A DNA stretch of 64,000 nt from Paraburkholderia xenovorans LB400 (GCF_000013645.1 NC_007951.1:4464001-4528000); one strand, 5' to 3'. Positions 45,934 through 55,557 are shown, counted from the stretch's first letter. Notes: a model not told the origin generated them from the letters alone. Translations and numbers: made by a program.

Positions 45934-46350
45934 TTAGGCGCCGAGCTGACGCACGATAAACGTCGTCTTGAGCGGCAGCTTAGCTGCAGCCAGACGGAAC
46001 GCTTCGCGTGCCAGCTCTTCGGTTACGCCGTCCATTTCGTACAGCATCTTGCCCGGTTGAATCTCTGCGACGTAGTACTCAGGGTTACCCTTACCGTTAC
46101 CCATCCGTACTTCAGCCGGCTTGTGCGAGATCGGCTTGTCCGGGAAGATGCGGATCCAGATGCGGCCACCACGCTTGATGTGACGCGTCATTGCACGACG
46201 TGCCGCTTCAATCTGGCGCGCGGTCAAGCGACCACGACCGATAGCCTTCAGGCCGAACTCACCGAACGACACCGCGTTGCCGCGGGTAGCGATACCGGTG
46301 TTACGACCCTTCTGCTCTTTGCGATACTTTCTGCGTTTCGGTTGCAGCAT
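45934..46350 (-). CDS. rplP: 50S ribosomal protein L16
   Basis: A 138-residue protein ([20 protein letters not shown]) with both L16 signatures ([20 protein letters not shown], then [19 protein letters not shown]). It helps tRNA accommodation at the peptidyl-transferase centre. It starts two bases after the rpsC stop. Confidence 0.98.
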
Positions 46351-46352
46351 CG

Positions 46353-47159
46353 TTATTCTCCAGTCTTCCCGCCGTCGCCGGCACCGCCAGCACGACGAGG
46401 AGCGCCACGGCGAGCACCTGCCGGGCCACCACCTTCACCATCGCGACGCGGACGACGATCGCCACCCGGACGTGCGTTGCGGCGCGGACGCTTTTCTTCG
46501 GCGACTTCTTCAACCACCGGTGCGTCGTTGCGGCCGAGCGTGTCGCCCTTGTAGACCCACACCTTCACGCCGATGATGCCGTACGTCGTCTTTGCTTCCG
46601 ACGTTGCGTAGTCGATATCAGCACGCAGCGTATGAAGCGGCACGCGACCTTCGCGATACCATTCCGTACGGGCGATTTCGATACCGTTCAGGCGGCCAGC
46701 GCTCATGATCTTGATGCCCTGAGCACCCAGACGCATTGCGTTTTGCATCGCACGTTTCATTGCGCGGCGGAACATGATCCGGCGCTCGAGCTGCTGCGTG
46801 ATCGAATCCGCGATCAGTTGCGCGTCGGTTTCCGGCTTGCGGATTTCTTCGATGTTGACGTGGACCGGAACGCCCATGCGGCGTTGCAGTTCCGACTTCA
46901 GCAGCTCGATATCTTCGCCCTTCTTACCGATGACCACACCCGGACGCGAACTATAAATCGTGATGCGCGCGTTTTTCGCCGGACGCTCGATAACGACACG
47001 ACCAACCGAAGCGTTCTTCAGCTTCTTCTTCAGGTATTCACGAACACCGATGTCTTCCTGCAACATCGCCGCGAAATTGTTGTTGTTCGCGTACCAACGC
47101 GACGCCCAATTGCGGCTGACGGCCAAACGGAAGCCAGTCGGATGAATTTTCTGTCCCAT
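46353..47159 (-). CDS. rpsC: 30S ribosomal protein S3 with extended C-terminus
   Basis: A 268-residue protein. The N-terminal part ([20 protein letters not shown]), the KH domain ([20 protein letters not shown]) and the C-terminal fold ([17 protein letters not shown]) are standard, and mRNA-entry helicase residues lie here. After about residue 220 it carries a Gly/Arg/Pro-rich basic tail ([19 protein letters not shown]) of roughly 45 residues that the 233-residue E. coli S3 lacks. The tail is probably disordered and RNA-binding. From memory, Burkholderia S3 proteins share such a tail. Confidence 0.97.
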
Positions 47160-47170
47160 CGTATGACCCC

Positions 47171-47500
47171 TTAATTCCCGACCGTCACAGTGATGTGACA
47201 GGATTGCTTCTCGATGCGGTTACCGCGGCCTTTAGCGCGCGCGGTAAAACGCTTGAGCGACGCAGCCTTGTCGATGTAGATGCTCGTGATCTTGAGCTCA
47301 TCGATATCGGCGCCTTCGTTATGCTCCGCATTCGCGATCGCCGACAGCACGACCTTTTTCACGATTCCCGCAGCCTTCTTCGGCGAGAACGTCAGAACGT
47401 TCAGCGCCTTGTCGACCGGCAAACCGCGGATCTGGTCAGCCACAAGGCGCGTTTTCTGCGCCGAGATGCGGGCACCGCGATGAATTGCTTTCACTTCCAT
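47171..47500 (-). CDS. rplV: 50S ribosomal protein L22
   Basis: A 109-residue protein ([20 protein letters not shown]) whose beta-hairpin lines the exit tunnel. The family signature is the final segment [20 protein letters not shown]. The second Met of an MM pair (47500) is used; 47503 is also possible. Order rpsS-rplV-rpsC is standard. Confidence 0.97.
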
Positions 47501-47510
47501 CATGAGCCCC

Positions 47511-47786
47511 TTATTTCTTAGCCTTCTTGTCGGCTGCATGACCCTTGAACGTACGGGTCAATGCGAACTCGCCAAGCTTGTGGCCGACCATGTTTTCCGA
47601 GATGTACACCGGAACGTGTTGACGGCCGTTATGAACGGCGATCGTCAGACCGATGAAATCCGGGAGGATCGTCGAACGGCGCGACCAGGTTTTGATCGGC
47701 TTCTTATCCCGCGAAGCTGCTGCCGCCTCAACTTTCTTCAGCAAATGGGCGTCGCAGAACGGACCTTTTTTTACAGAACGTGCCAT
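47511..47786 (-). CDS. rpsS: 30S ribosomal protein S19
   Basis: A 91-residue head protein ([20 protein letters not shown]) with the family signature around [20 protein letters not shown] and the ending [12 protein letters not shown]. It forms a complex with S13. It lies ten bases after rplB. Confidence 0.98.
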
Positions 47787-47796
47787 TGCCTACTCC

Positions 47797-48624
47797 TTAA
47801 CGCTTGTGACGGCGCTGGACGATCATGCTCGTCGTGCGCTTGTTGCTGCGGGTGCGATAACCCTTAGTAGGCGTGCCCCACGGGCTCACCGGATCACGAC
47901 CTGCAGCCGTCTTGCCTTCACCACCACCGTGCGGGTGATCGACCGGGTTCATTGCAACGCCACGCACCGTCGGGCGGATACCGCGCCAGCGGTTTGCGCC
48001 AGCCTTACCGATTTGACGGAGGCTGTGCTCTTCGTTGCCAACTTCACCGATTGTCGCGCGGCACTCAACGTGGACGCGGCGGATTTCACCCGAGCGCAGG
48101 CGGACCTGTGCGTAGATACCTTCACGAGCCAGCAGCATCGCCGACGTACCAGCCGAACGCGCCATTTGCGCGCCCTTGCCCGGCAGCATTTCGATGCAGT
48201 GGATCGTCGTACCGACCGGGATGTTGCGGATCGGCAGCGTGTTGCCAGCGCGGATCGGCGCTTCCGAACCCGACATCAGTTGCTGGCCGACGGTGACACC
48301 CTTCGGAGCAATGATGTAGCGACGTTCGCCGTCTGCGTACAGAACCAGCGCAATGTTCGCGCTACGGTTCGGGTCGTACTCGAGACGTTCGACCTTCGCT
48401 GCGATACCGTCCTTATTGCGACGGAAATCGACGACACGATAGTGATGCTTGTGACCACCACCCTTATGACGGGTCGTGATGTGGCCGTTGTTGTTACGGC
48501 CGGCGGTCGTGGATTGCGAGTCGAGCAGCGGTGCGAACGGCTTGCCCTTATGCAGATCCTTGTTGACCACCTTGACCATCGCACGGCGACCCGGCGAAGT
48601 CGGCTTAACTTTAACGATTGCCAT
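47797..48624 (-). CDS. rplB: 50S ribosomal protein L2
   Basis: A 275-residue protein close to the peptidyl-transferase centre. It begins MAIVKVKPTSPGRRAMVKVV and contains the nearly invariant VRGVAMNPVDHPHGGGEGK with the histidine implicated in peptidyl-transferase structure. It ends with the basic TRSNKRTTSMIVQRRHKR. It starts two bases after the rplW stop. Confidence 0.98.
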   Translation of the reverse strand: MAIVKVKPTSPGRRAMVKVVNKDLHKGKPFAPLLDSQSTTAGRNNNGHITTRHKGGGHKHHYRVVDFRRNKDGIAAKVERLEYDPNRSANIALVLYADGERRYIIAPKGVTVGQQLMSGSEAPIRAGNTLPIRNIPVGTTIHCIEMLPGKGAQMARSAGTSAMLLAREGIYAQVRLRSGEIRRVHVECRATIGEVGNEEHSLRQIGKAGANRWRGIRPTVRGVAMNPVDHPHGGGEGKTAAGRDPVSPWGTPTKGYRTRSNKRTTSMIVQRRHKR

Positions 48625-48626
48625 GA

Positions 48627-48941
48627 TTACTTGGCCTCCGCTTCAAAGTTGATTTCCTGGCCGGGCTTCAGGCAGACGTACGCCTTTTTCACGTCCTTGC
48701 GCTTGCCCATGAAGCGGCCAAAGCGCTTGGCTTTGCCCTTCGAGACCAGCACGTTGACGGAATTGACTTCCACCTTGAACAGCAGCTCGACTGCAGCTTT
48801 CACTTCCTGCTTCGTGGCATCGGGCGCGACTTCGAACACGACTTGCTCGTTCTTGTCGGCCACCAGCGTCGCCTTTTCGGAGATCACCGGCGCGAGCAGG
48901 ACCTGCATCAAACGATGATCGTTCTTGCGAATCTCGCTCAT
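48627..48941 (-). CDS. rplW: 50S ribosomal protein L23
   Basis: A 104-residue exit-tunnel protein that docks trigger factor and SRP (MSEIRKNDHRLMQVLLAPVI). Family segments APVISEKATLVADKNEQVVF and VLVSKGKAKRFGRFMGKR are clear. Its start overlaps the rplD stop (ATGA), so they are coupled. Confidence 0.98.
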   Translation of the reverse strand: MSEIRKNDHRLMQVLLAPVISEKATLVADKNEQVVFEVAPDATKQEVKAAVELLFKVEVNSVNVLVSKGKAKRFGRFMGKRKDVKKAYVCLKPGQEINFEAEAK

Positions 48942-49558
48942 GACAGCAACTCCTCGATCTGGGCGACCGCAGCCTTCGTGATCAGGATCTTCTTGAAGTA
49001 GATCAGCGACAGCGGGTCGGCGTAACGCGGCTCGACAACTGCCACATGGGCGAGGTTGCGCGACGCGAGGTACAGGTTTTCGTCAACCGTGTCGGTAATC
49101 ACCAGCACGGAGTCGAGACCCATCGCCTTGAATTTTTCGGCCAGCAGCTTCGTCTTCGGCGCTTCGAGCGTCAGCTCGTCGACCACCGAGATGCGGCCTT
49201 CGCGGGCCAGCTGCGAGAAGATCGAACAGAGACCTGCGCGATGCATCTTCTTGTTGACCTTGTGCGAAAAGTTTTCTTCCGGCGAATTCGGGAAGATCCG
49301 GCCACCGCCGCGCCACAACGGGCTCGACGACATACCGGCACGGGCGCGGCCCGTACCCTTCTGGCGCCACGGCTTCTTGGTCGTGTGCTTGACTTGCTCA
49401 CGGTCCTTCTGCGCGCGGTTGCCGCTACGGGCATTCGCTTGATACGCCACCACAACCTGGTGAATCAGGGCTTCGTTGTAATCGCGACCGAACACGACGT
49501 CCGACGCGCTAACGCCTGCACCTTCCTGACCATTGGCATTCAGGAGCTTAAGTTCCAT
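48938..49558 (-). CDS. rplD: 50S ribosomal protein L4
   Basis: A 206-residue protein whose extended loop reaches the exit tunnel (RPWRQKGTGRARAGM-type segment here reading KPWRQKGTGRARAGMSSSPL). In E. coli free L4 represses the S10 operon by transcription attenuation and translation arrest at the leader. Its start overlaps the rplC stop as TAATG. Whether the leader upstream of rplC here is an L4 target is open. Confidence 0.97.
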   Translation of the reverse strand: MELKLLNANGQEGAGVSASDVVFGRDYNEALIHQVVVAYQANARSGNRAQKDREQVKHTTKKPWRQKGTGRARAGMSSSPLWRGGGRIFPNSPEENFSHKVNKKMHRAGLCSIFSQLAREGRISVVDELTLEAPKTKLLAEKFKAMGLDSVLVITDTVDENLYLASRNLAHVAVVEPRYADPLSLIYFKKILITKAAVAQIEELLS

Positions 49559-50217
49559 TATTTCGCTCCTTTCACGGCACGCGTCTTCACGGCCGGCGTA
49601 ACGAATACCTTGCCACCCTTCGCACCCGGAACGGCGCCCTTGACCAGCAACAGCTTGCGGTCAGCGTCGATACGAGCGATTTCGAGGTTTTGCACCGTTA
49701 CCGTGTCGTCACCCATGTGACCGGTCATGCGCTTACCCGGGAAAACACGACCCGGATCCTGCGCCATACCGATCGAACCCGGCACGTTGTGCGAGCGCGA
49801 GTTACCGTGCGATGCACGGCCGGATGCGAAGTTGTAACGCTTGATGGTACCGGCGTAGCCCTTACCGATCGACACGCCTTGCACGTCGACCTTCTGGCCT
49901 ACTTCGAACAGGTCGGGACCGACCACGGTGCCGTTCGACAACTCGGCAGCCTTGGCAGCATCAATCTGGAATTCTTTGAGGATTTCACCGGCTTGAACAC
50001 CGGCTTTGGCGAGATGACCGGCCAACGGCTTCGTCACACGCGATGCACGGCGCGTACCGAATGCAACCTGTACGGCCGTGTAGCCGTCGGTTTCAACAGT
50101 CTTGATCTGCGTCACGCGGTTGTCGGACACGTCCAGCACGGTAACGGGAATCGAATCCCCTTCTGCCGTGAAGATACGGGTCATGCCAACCTTGCGACCT
50201 ACGAGTCCAAGGCTCAT
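49558..50217 (-). CDS. rplC: 50S ribosomal protein L3
   Basis: A 219-residue protein (MSLGLVGRKVGMTRIFTAEG) with the family signature FASGRASHGNSRSHNVPGSI and the segment DPGRVFPGKRMTGHMG, where the glutamine of L3 is methylated in E. coli. I chose the ATG at 50217, preceded by GGAGAAAACG. Unlike in E. coli, where rpsJ heads the S10 operon, a promoter and 130-base leader lie directly upstream of this gene. Confidence 0.98.
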   Translation of the reverse strand: MSLGLVGRKVGMTRIFTAEGDSIPVTVLDVSDNRVTQIKTVETDGYTAVQVAFGTRRASRVTKPLAGHLAKAGVQAGEILKEFQIDAAKAAELSNGTVVGPDLFEVGQKVDVQGVSIGKGYAGTIKRYNFASGRASHGNSRSHNVPGSIGMAQDPGRVFPGKRMTGHMGDDTVTVQNLEIARIDADRKLLLVKGAVPGAKGGKVFVTPAVKTRAVKGAK

Positions 50218-50230
50218 CGTTTTCTCCATT

Positions 50231-50250
50231 CCCGACTGCGATTGGTCGGG
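50231..50250 (-). promoter_or_regulatory. Leader hairpin before rplC
   Basis: On the minus strand the stem CCCGAC / GTCGGG with an 8-base loop stands about a dozen bases before the rplC start, immediately upstream of the GGAG ribosome-binding site. A stem here could gate initiation. An additional short stem GCGCA / TGCGC lies earlier in the leader (about 50326-50337). Confidence 0.4.
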
Positions 50251-50350
50251 GCTAATTTACAAAATGCCGGTGCCGTTTCGGGCATGCGCTTCGAATGAAG
50301 ACATGCTGCTGCACACCGACTTTTTTGCGCAAATGCGCGAAAAGCCCACT

Positions 50351-50379
50351 ATTATAGCGAGACTTTTCGTTTTCCGCAA
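50351..50379 (-). promoter_or_regulatory. Promoter between rpsJ and rplC
   Basis: Minus strand: TTGCGG (50374-50379) and a perfect TATAAT (50351-50356) are exactly 17 bases apart. Transcription would start near 50344, giving a leader of about 127 bases before rplC. This is one of the best sigma-70 matches in the window. Confidence 0.65.
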
Positions 50380-50429
50380 GCAATCAATGACTTAGCGCAG
50401 CCCGGTAAGCCAGGCAGCGCTTTGAAGCT

Positions 50430-50741
50430 TTATTGCAGCTTGATTTCCACGTCCACGCCAGCCGGCAGGTCCAGCTTCATCAGTGCGTCAACGGTCTTGT
50501 CCGTCGGATCGACGATGTCCATCAGGCGTTGGTGCGTACGGATTTCGAGCTGATCGCGCGACGTCTTGTTGACGTGCGGCGAACGCAGGATGTCGAAGCG
50601 TTGAATGCGGGTCGGCAGCGGAACCGGACCACGAACGATTGCGCCAGTCCGCTTTGCCGTGTCGACGATTTCAGCAGCCGATTGATCGATCAGGCGATAG
50701 TCGAAAGCCTTCAGGCGAATGCGGATTTTCTGGTTCTGCAT
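50430..50741 (-). CDS. rpsJ: 30S ribosomal protein S10 (NusE)
   Basis: A 103-residue protein (MQNQKIRIRLKAFDYRLIDQ) that also acts as NusE in transcription antitermination with NusB and NusG. The family signature is RTGAIVRGPVPLPTRIQRFD. It sits 129 bases after tuf and 212 before rplC, so here it may be transcribed mainly with the str genes. Confidence 0.98.
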   Translation of the reverse strand: MQNQKIRIRLKAFDYRLIDQSAAEIVDTAKRTGAIVRGPVPLPTRIQRFDILRSPHVNKTSRDQLEIRTHQRLMDIVDPTDKTVDALMKLDLPAGVDVEIKLQ

Positions 50742-50870
50742 GACAATTCCTTGGAAAAGAGCGAGGCGGTATTGCACCGCCAAACAGTAAAGAACGTAGA
50801 GCCGGGCGGCCGCTGAGGGCCGGCGCCCGGCTCCGGGCACCACTTGCAGCAAATACGTCAAGCCGCGATT

Positions 50871-52061
50871 TTACTCGAGAATCTTGGCAACCACACCTGC
50901 GCCGACCGTACGGCCGCCTTCGCGGATTGCGAAACGCAGACCTTCTTCCATCGCGATCGGGTTGATCAGCTTCACCGTGATCGACACGTTGTCGCCCGGC
51001 ATGACCATTTCCTTGTCCTTCGGCAACTCGATCGAGCCCGTCACGTCCGTCGTACGGAAGTAGAACTGCGGACGATAGTTGTTGAAGAACGGCGTGTGAC
51101 GGCCACCTTCGTCCTTGCTCAGCACGTACACTTCAGCCGTGAAGTGCGTGTGCGGGTTGATCGAACCCGGCTTGGCCAGCACCTGGCCACGCTCCACGTC
51201 TTCACGCTTCGTGCCGCGCAGCAGGATACCCACGTTGTCGCCCGCCTGACCTTGATCGAGCAGCTTGCGGAACATTTCCACGCCCGTGCAGGTCGTCTTC
51301 ACCGTCGGCTTGATACCGACAATTTCGATTTCCTCGCCGACCTTCACGACGCCGCGCTCAACGCGACCCGTCACCACCGTACCGCGACCCGAGATCGAGA
51401 ACACGTCTTCCACCGGCATCAGGAACGCACCGTCAACTGCGCGCTCCGGCGTCGGGATGTACGTGTCCAGCGCGTCGGCCAGATTCATGATCGCCACTTC
51501 GCCCAGCTCGCCCTTGTCGCCTTCCAGCGCCAGCTTCGCCGAACCCTTGATGATCGGCGTCTCGTCGCCCGGGAAGTCGTACTTCGACAGAAGTTCGCGA
51601 ACTTCCATCTCGACCAGCTCCAGCAGCTCAGCGTCGTCCACCATGTCGCACTTGTTCAGGAACACGATGATGTACGGCACGCCAACCTGACGCGCCAGCA
51701 GGATGTGCTCGCGCGTTTGCGGCATCGGGCCGTCAGCGGCCGAGCACACCAGGATCGCGCCGTCCATCTGCGCTGCGCCCGTGATCATGTTCTTCACATA
51801 GTCAGCGTGGCCCGGGCAGTCGACGTGTGCGTAGTGGCGGTTAGCCGTTTCGTACTCGACGTGTGCCGTGTTGATCGTGATACCACGCGCCTTCTCTTCC
51901 GGCGCCGCGTCGATCTGGTCGTATGCCTTCGCTTCGCCGCCAAACTTCTGCGTCAGAACCGTCGTGATCGCTGCCGTCAGCGTGGTCTTGCCGTGGTCAA
52001 CGTGACCGATCGTGCCGACGTTCACGTGCGGCTTGGTCCGTTCGAATTTACCTTTAGCCAT
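50871..52061 (-). CDS. tuf: Elongation factor Tu
   Basis: A 396-residue GTPase delivering aminoacyl-tRNA to the ribosome. G1 is GHVDHGKTTL (about residues 18-27), G2 lies in EEKARGITI, G3 is DCPGHADYVKNM (about 80) and G4 is NKCD (about 135). Domains 2 and 3 are complete, with the conserved RTVGAGVVAKILE terminus. Burkholderiaceae usually carry a second identical tuf copy elsewhere; only one lies here. It follows fusA by 47 bases. Confidence 0.99.
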   Translation of the reverse strand: MAKGKFERTKPHVNVGTIGHVDHGKTTLTAAITTVLTQKFGGEAKAYDQIDAAPEEKARGITINTAHVEYETANRHYAHVDCPGHADYVKNMITGAAQMDGAILVCSAADGPMPQTREHILLARQVGVPYIIVFLNKCDMVDDAELLELVEMEVRELLSKYDFPGDETPIIKGSAKLALEGDKGELGEVAIMNLADALDTYIPTPERAVDGAFLMPVEDVFSISGRGTVVTGRVERGVVKVGEEIEIVGIKPTVKTTCTGVEMFRKLLDQGQAGDNVGILLRGTKREDVERGQVLAKPGSINPHTHFTAEVYVLSKDEGGRHTPFFNNYRPQFYFRTTDVTGSIELPKDKEMVMPGDNVSITVKLINPIAMEEGLRFAIREGGRTVGAGVVAKILE

Positions 52062-52108
52062 GTTTCTCTTCTTTCAAAAAGTTAATCGTTGAATGACTTG
52101 CCGCGCGA

Positions 52109-54211
52109 TTACTTCGACTTCGCGTTGATGATCGCTTCGGACACGTTACGCGGTGCTTCGGAGTAGTGCTTGAACTCCATCGTGTACGTTGCACGACCTT
52201 GGGTCAGCGAACGCAGCGACGTCGAGTAGCCGAACATTTCCGACAGCGGCACTTCGGCACGAACAATCTTGCCGCCGCCAACCATGTCGTCCATGCCCTG
52301 CACGATGCCGCGACGACCCGACAGGTCGCCCATCACGTTGCCCATGTAATCTTCAGGCGTTTCGACTTCCACTGCCATCATCGGTTCGAGGATGACCGGT
52401 TGAGCCTTGCGCATTGCTTCCTTGAACGCCATCGAGCCGGCCATGCGGAACGCATTTTCGTTCGAGTCAACGTCGTGGTACGAACCGAACGTCAGGTGAA
52501 CCTTGACGTCGACGACCGGGAAGCCCGCCAGCACGCCTGCCTTCAGCGTTTCCTGGATACCCTTGTCCACCGCCGGGATGTATTCGCGCGGAATCACACC
52601 GCCCTTGATCTCGTCGAGGAACTCGTAGCCCTTGCCTTGTTCGTTCGGCTCGAGCGTAATAACCGCGTGACCGTACTGGCCGCGACCACCCGACTGCTTG
52701 ACGAACTTGCCGTCAACGTCTTCCGCCTTGCCGCGAATCGTTTCGCGATAAGCAACCTGCGGCTTGCCGACGGTCGCTTCCACGCCGAATTCGCGCTTCA
52801 TACGGTCAACCAGAATTTCCAGGTGGAGCTCGCCCATGCCCGAAATAATGGTTTGGCCCGATTCTTCGTCCGTTTGAACGCGGAACGAGGGATCTTCCTG
52901 TGCCAGACGGTTCAGCGCCAGACCCATCTTTTCCTGGTCAGGCTTCGTCTTCGGCTCAACAGCCTGCGAAATCACCGGCTCCGGGAAAATCATGCGTTCG
53001 AGCACGATCGGGCTTTGCGGATCGCACAGCGTGTCACCGGTCGTTGCGTCTTTCAGGCCGACTGCAGCAGCGATGTCGCCTGCGCGGACTTCCTTGATTT
53101 CTTCGCGCTGGTTCGCGTGCATCTGCAGAATACGACCCAGACGTTCCTTCTTGTCTTTGGTCGCGTTCAGCACGGTGTCGCCCGAATTCACGACGCCCGA
53201 GTACACGCGGAAGAAGATCAGCTGGCCGACGAACGGGTCGGTCATGATCTTGAATGCCAGTGCCGAGAACTTTTCGTCGTCGGCAGCGCGGCGCTCGCCC
53301 TTTTCACCGTTTTCCAGCTCGCCGGTAACCGGCGGGATGTCGATCGGCGACGGCAGGAAGTCGAGCACGGCGTCCAGCATGCGTTGCACGCCCTTGTTCT
53401 TGAACGCGGTACCGCACAGCATGGGCTGGATTTCGCAAGCAATCGTACGGTCGCGCAGACCCTTGACGATTTCCGCTTCCGTCAGTTCGCCCTCTTCGAG
53501 GTACTTGTTCATCAGGTCTTCGCTCGACTCAGCAGCCGCTTCGACCATCTTTTCGCGCCACTCGTTGCACGAGTCGACCAGTTCAGCCGGAATTTCTTCG
53601 TACGAGAACTTCGTGCCTTGGGACGCTTCGTCCCAAATGATCGCCTTCATCTTCAGCAGATCGACGACGCCCGTGAAGTTTTCTTCCGCGCCGATAGGCA
53701 CCACGACCGGAACCGGGTTCGCCTTCAGACGCAGCTTGAGCTGGTCGTAAACCTTGAAGAAGTTCGCGCCGGTACGGTCCATCTTGTTGATGAACGCGAG
53801 ACGGGGAACCTTGTACTTGTTAGCCTGACGCCACACGGTTTCCGACTGGGGCTGAACGCCGCCCACAGCGCAGTACACCATGCACGCGCCGTCGAGCACG
53901 CGCATCGAGCGCTCAACTTCAATCGTGAAGTCGACGTGACCCGGGGTGTCGATGATGTTGATGCGGTGCTCAGCGCGGTCGCCGGCCATGCCTTTCCAGA
54001 ACGCCGTGGTAGCAGCGGACGTGATCGTGATACCGCGTTCCTGCTCCTGCTCCATCCAGTCCATGGTGGCAGCGCCGTCGTGAACTTCACCAATCTTGTG
54101 GTTCACGCCGGTGTAGAACAGGATGCGCTCGGTCGTCGTCGTTTTGCCGGCGTCGATGTGAGCGCTAATACCGATGTTACGGTAGCGCTCGATAGGTGTC
54201 TTGCGAGCCAC
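52109..54211 (-). CDS. fusA: Elongation factor G
   Basis: A 700-residue translocase GTPase. G1 is AHIDAGKTTTTERILFYTG (about residues 17-35), G2 contains EQERGITITSAA, G3 is DTPGHVDFTIEVERS (about 88) and G4 is NKMDRTGA (about 142). The domain IV tip region (KFVKQSGGRGQYGH) and the C-terminal domain V are intact. It lies between rpsG and tuf, the classical str operon order. Confidence 0.99.
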   Translation of the reverse strand: MARKTPIERYRNIGISAHIDAGKTTTTERILFYTGVNHKIGEVHDGAATMDWMEQEQERGITITSAATTAFWKGMAGDRAEHRINIIDTPGHVDFTIEVERSMRVLDGACMVYCAVGGVQPQSETVWRQANKYKVPRLAFINKMDRTGANFFKVYDQLKLRLKANPVPVVVPIGAEENFTGVVDLLKMKAIIWDEASQGTKFSYEEIPAELVDSCNEWREKMVEAAAESSEDLMNKYLEEGELTEAEIVKGLRDRTIACEIQPMLCGTAFKNKGVQRMLDAVLDFLPSPIDIPPVTGELENGEKGERRAADDEKFSALAFKIMTDPFVGQLIFFRVYSGVVNSGDTVLNATKDKKERLGRILQMHANQREEIKEVRAGDIAAAVGLKDATTGDTLCDPQSPIVLERMIFPEPVISQAVEPKTKPDQEKMGLALNRLAQEDPSFRVQTDEESGQTIISGMGELHLEILVDRMKREFGVEATVGKPQVAYRETIRGKAEDVDGKFVKQSGGRGQYGHAVITLEPNEQGKGYEFLDEIKGGVIPREYIPAVDKGIQETLKAGVLAGFPVVDVKVHLTFGSYHDVDSNENAFRMAGSMAFKEAMRKAQPVILEPMMAVEVETPEDYMGNVMGDLSGRRGIVQGMDDMVGGGKIVRAEVPLSEMFGYSTSLRSLTQGRATYTMEFKHYSEAPRNVSEAIINAKSK

Positions 54212-54345
54212 TTTGATCCTCTATTGGGATGACGCGATGCGAGAAAATACCCATCGCGCTGTAACACAAACGGGCGAGGCGCTTTGTAAGCGCACCCGCC
54301 CGGAATTTCTTTCCGTTTTTTCTGCTAAACCCGGGGTGGGGAAGC

Positions 54346-54816
54346 TTAGAAACGGAAGTGCGAGAACGCCTTGTTGGCTTCTGCCATCCGGTGAACTTCG
54401 TCGCGCTTCTTCATTGCGCCGCCACGGCCTTCGGCCGCTTCGGAGAGTTCACCTGCCAGACGCAGGGCCATCGACTTCTCGCTGCGCTTCTTCGCGGCCT
54501 CACGCAGCCAACGCATCGCCAATGCCATACGACGCGACGGGCGCACTTCGACCGGAACCTGATAGTTCGCACCACCAACGCGGCGGCTCTTCACTTCGAC
54601 CACCGGCTTGACGTTGTTGAGCGCTACCGTAAACACTTCCAGCGGGTCCTTGCCACCCTTGGTCTGGATCTGTTCGAAAGCGCCGTACACGATACGCTCG
54701 GCAACCGACTTCTTGCCCGAGAGCATCAGCACGTTCATGAACTTAGCTACATCAACGTTACCGAATTTCGGATCCGGCAACACTTCCCGCTTGGGGACTT
54801 CGCGACGACGCGGCAT
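54346..54816 (-). CDS. rpsG: 30S ribosomal protein S7
   Basis: A 156-residue head-assembly initiator (MPRRREVPKREVLPDPKFGN) with the family segment VAKFMNVLMLSGKKSVAERI. In E. coli S7 represses the str operon by binding the rpsL-rpsG intercistronic region; here that region is 192 bases long. It ends 134 bases before fusA. Confidence 0.98.
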   Translation of the reverse strand: MPRRREVPKREVLPDPKFGNVDVAKFMNVLMLSGKKSVAERIVYGAFEQIQTKGGKDPLEVFTVALNNVKPVVEVKSRRVGGANYQVPVEVRPSRRMALAMRWLREAAKKRSEKSMALRLAGELSEAAEGRGGAMKKRDEVHRMAEANKAFSHFRF

Positions 54817-55008
54817 GTTTCTTCCTTTAACTTTTCAGTTGGAGCTAACTTTTAGCCCCGCGGCCACCAACTAACCCGATTCATCCCTAACGACTTACCA
54901 GCCTGGTCGGGTGACCACTTACTCGACAGCACCGGCGATTCCGGCACCACCGCTATTACCGCCTTTGCAGGCGACCTGAAACTACTGACCGGCTAATTGG
55001 TTGCCAGC

Positions 55009-55389
55009 TTATTTACCAGCTTTTGCACGCTTCGCACCGTACTTCGAGCGAGCCTGCTTACGATCCTTGACGCCCTGGGTATCCAGCGAGCCACGAACCA
55101 TGTGGTAACGCACACCCGGCAAGTCCTTGACACGACCGCCGCGAATCAGCACGACCGAGTGTTCCTGCAGATTGTGGCCTTCACCACCGATGTAAGAAAT
55201 CACTTCGAAGCCGTTCGTCAGACGAACCTTGGCAACCTTACGCAGTGCCGAGTTAGGCTTCTTCGGCGTCGTGGTGTACACACGGGTGCACACGCCGCGA
55301 CGCTGGGGGCAGTCCTGCAAAGCCGGGCTCTTGCTCTTCGTCGTTTCCGACGCGCGGCCTTTGCGAACCAGTTGATTGATGGTTGGCAT
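55009..55389 (-). CDS. rpsL: 30S ribosomal protein S12
   Basis: A 126-residue decoding-centre protein (MPTINQLVRKGRASETTKSK). The accuracy loop TTPKKPNSALRKVAKVRL carries Lys43, and Lys88 lies in GGRVKDLPGVRYH; both positions where substitutions give streptomycin resistance are the usual lysines, so the protein is of the sensitive type. First gene of the str-S10-spc-alpha cluster, about 130 bases downstream of a good promoter. Confidence 0.98.
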   Translation of the reverse strand: MPTINQLVRKGRASETTKSKSPALQDCPQRRGVCTRVYTTTPKKPNSALRKVAKVRLTNGFEVISYIGGEGHNLQEHSVVLIRGGRVKDLPGVRYHMVRGSLDTQGVKDRKQARSKYGAKRAKAGK

Positions 55390-55527
55390 TGTTTATTCCT
55401 GAAATTGAACAAAATCGACGCATCTGTTTCCGGGCAAAGCAGAAACGATTGCGCATCGAACTTCCGGACCGGTAGTCGGCGCACGAATAGACTTCGCGCG
55501 CAGGCATTCCAAGAACCGGAACCTAGC

Positions 55528-55557
55528 ATAATATTCCGAAATTACTAAGGGAGTCAA
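55528..55557 (-). promoter_or_regulatory. Candidate str-operon promoter
   Basis: Minus strand: TTGACT (55552-55557) and TATTAT (55528-55533) are 18 bases apart, each five of six to consensus. The leader to rpsL would be about 130 bases. Confidence 0.6.
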
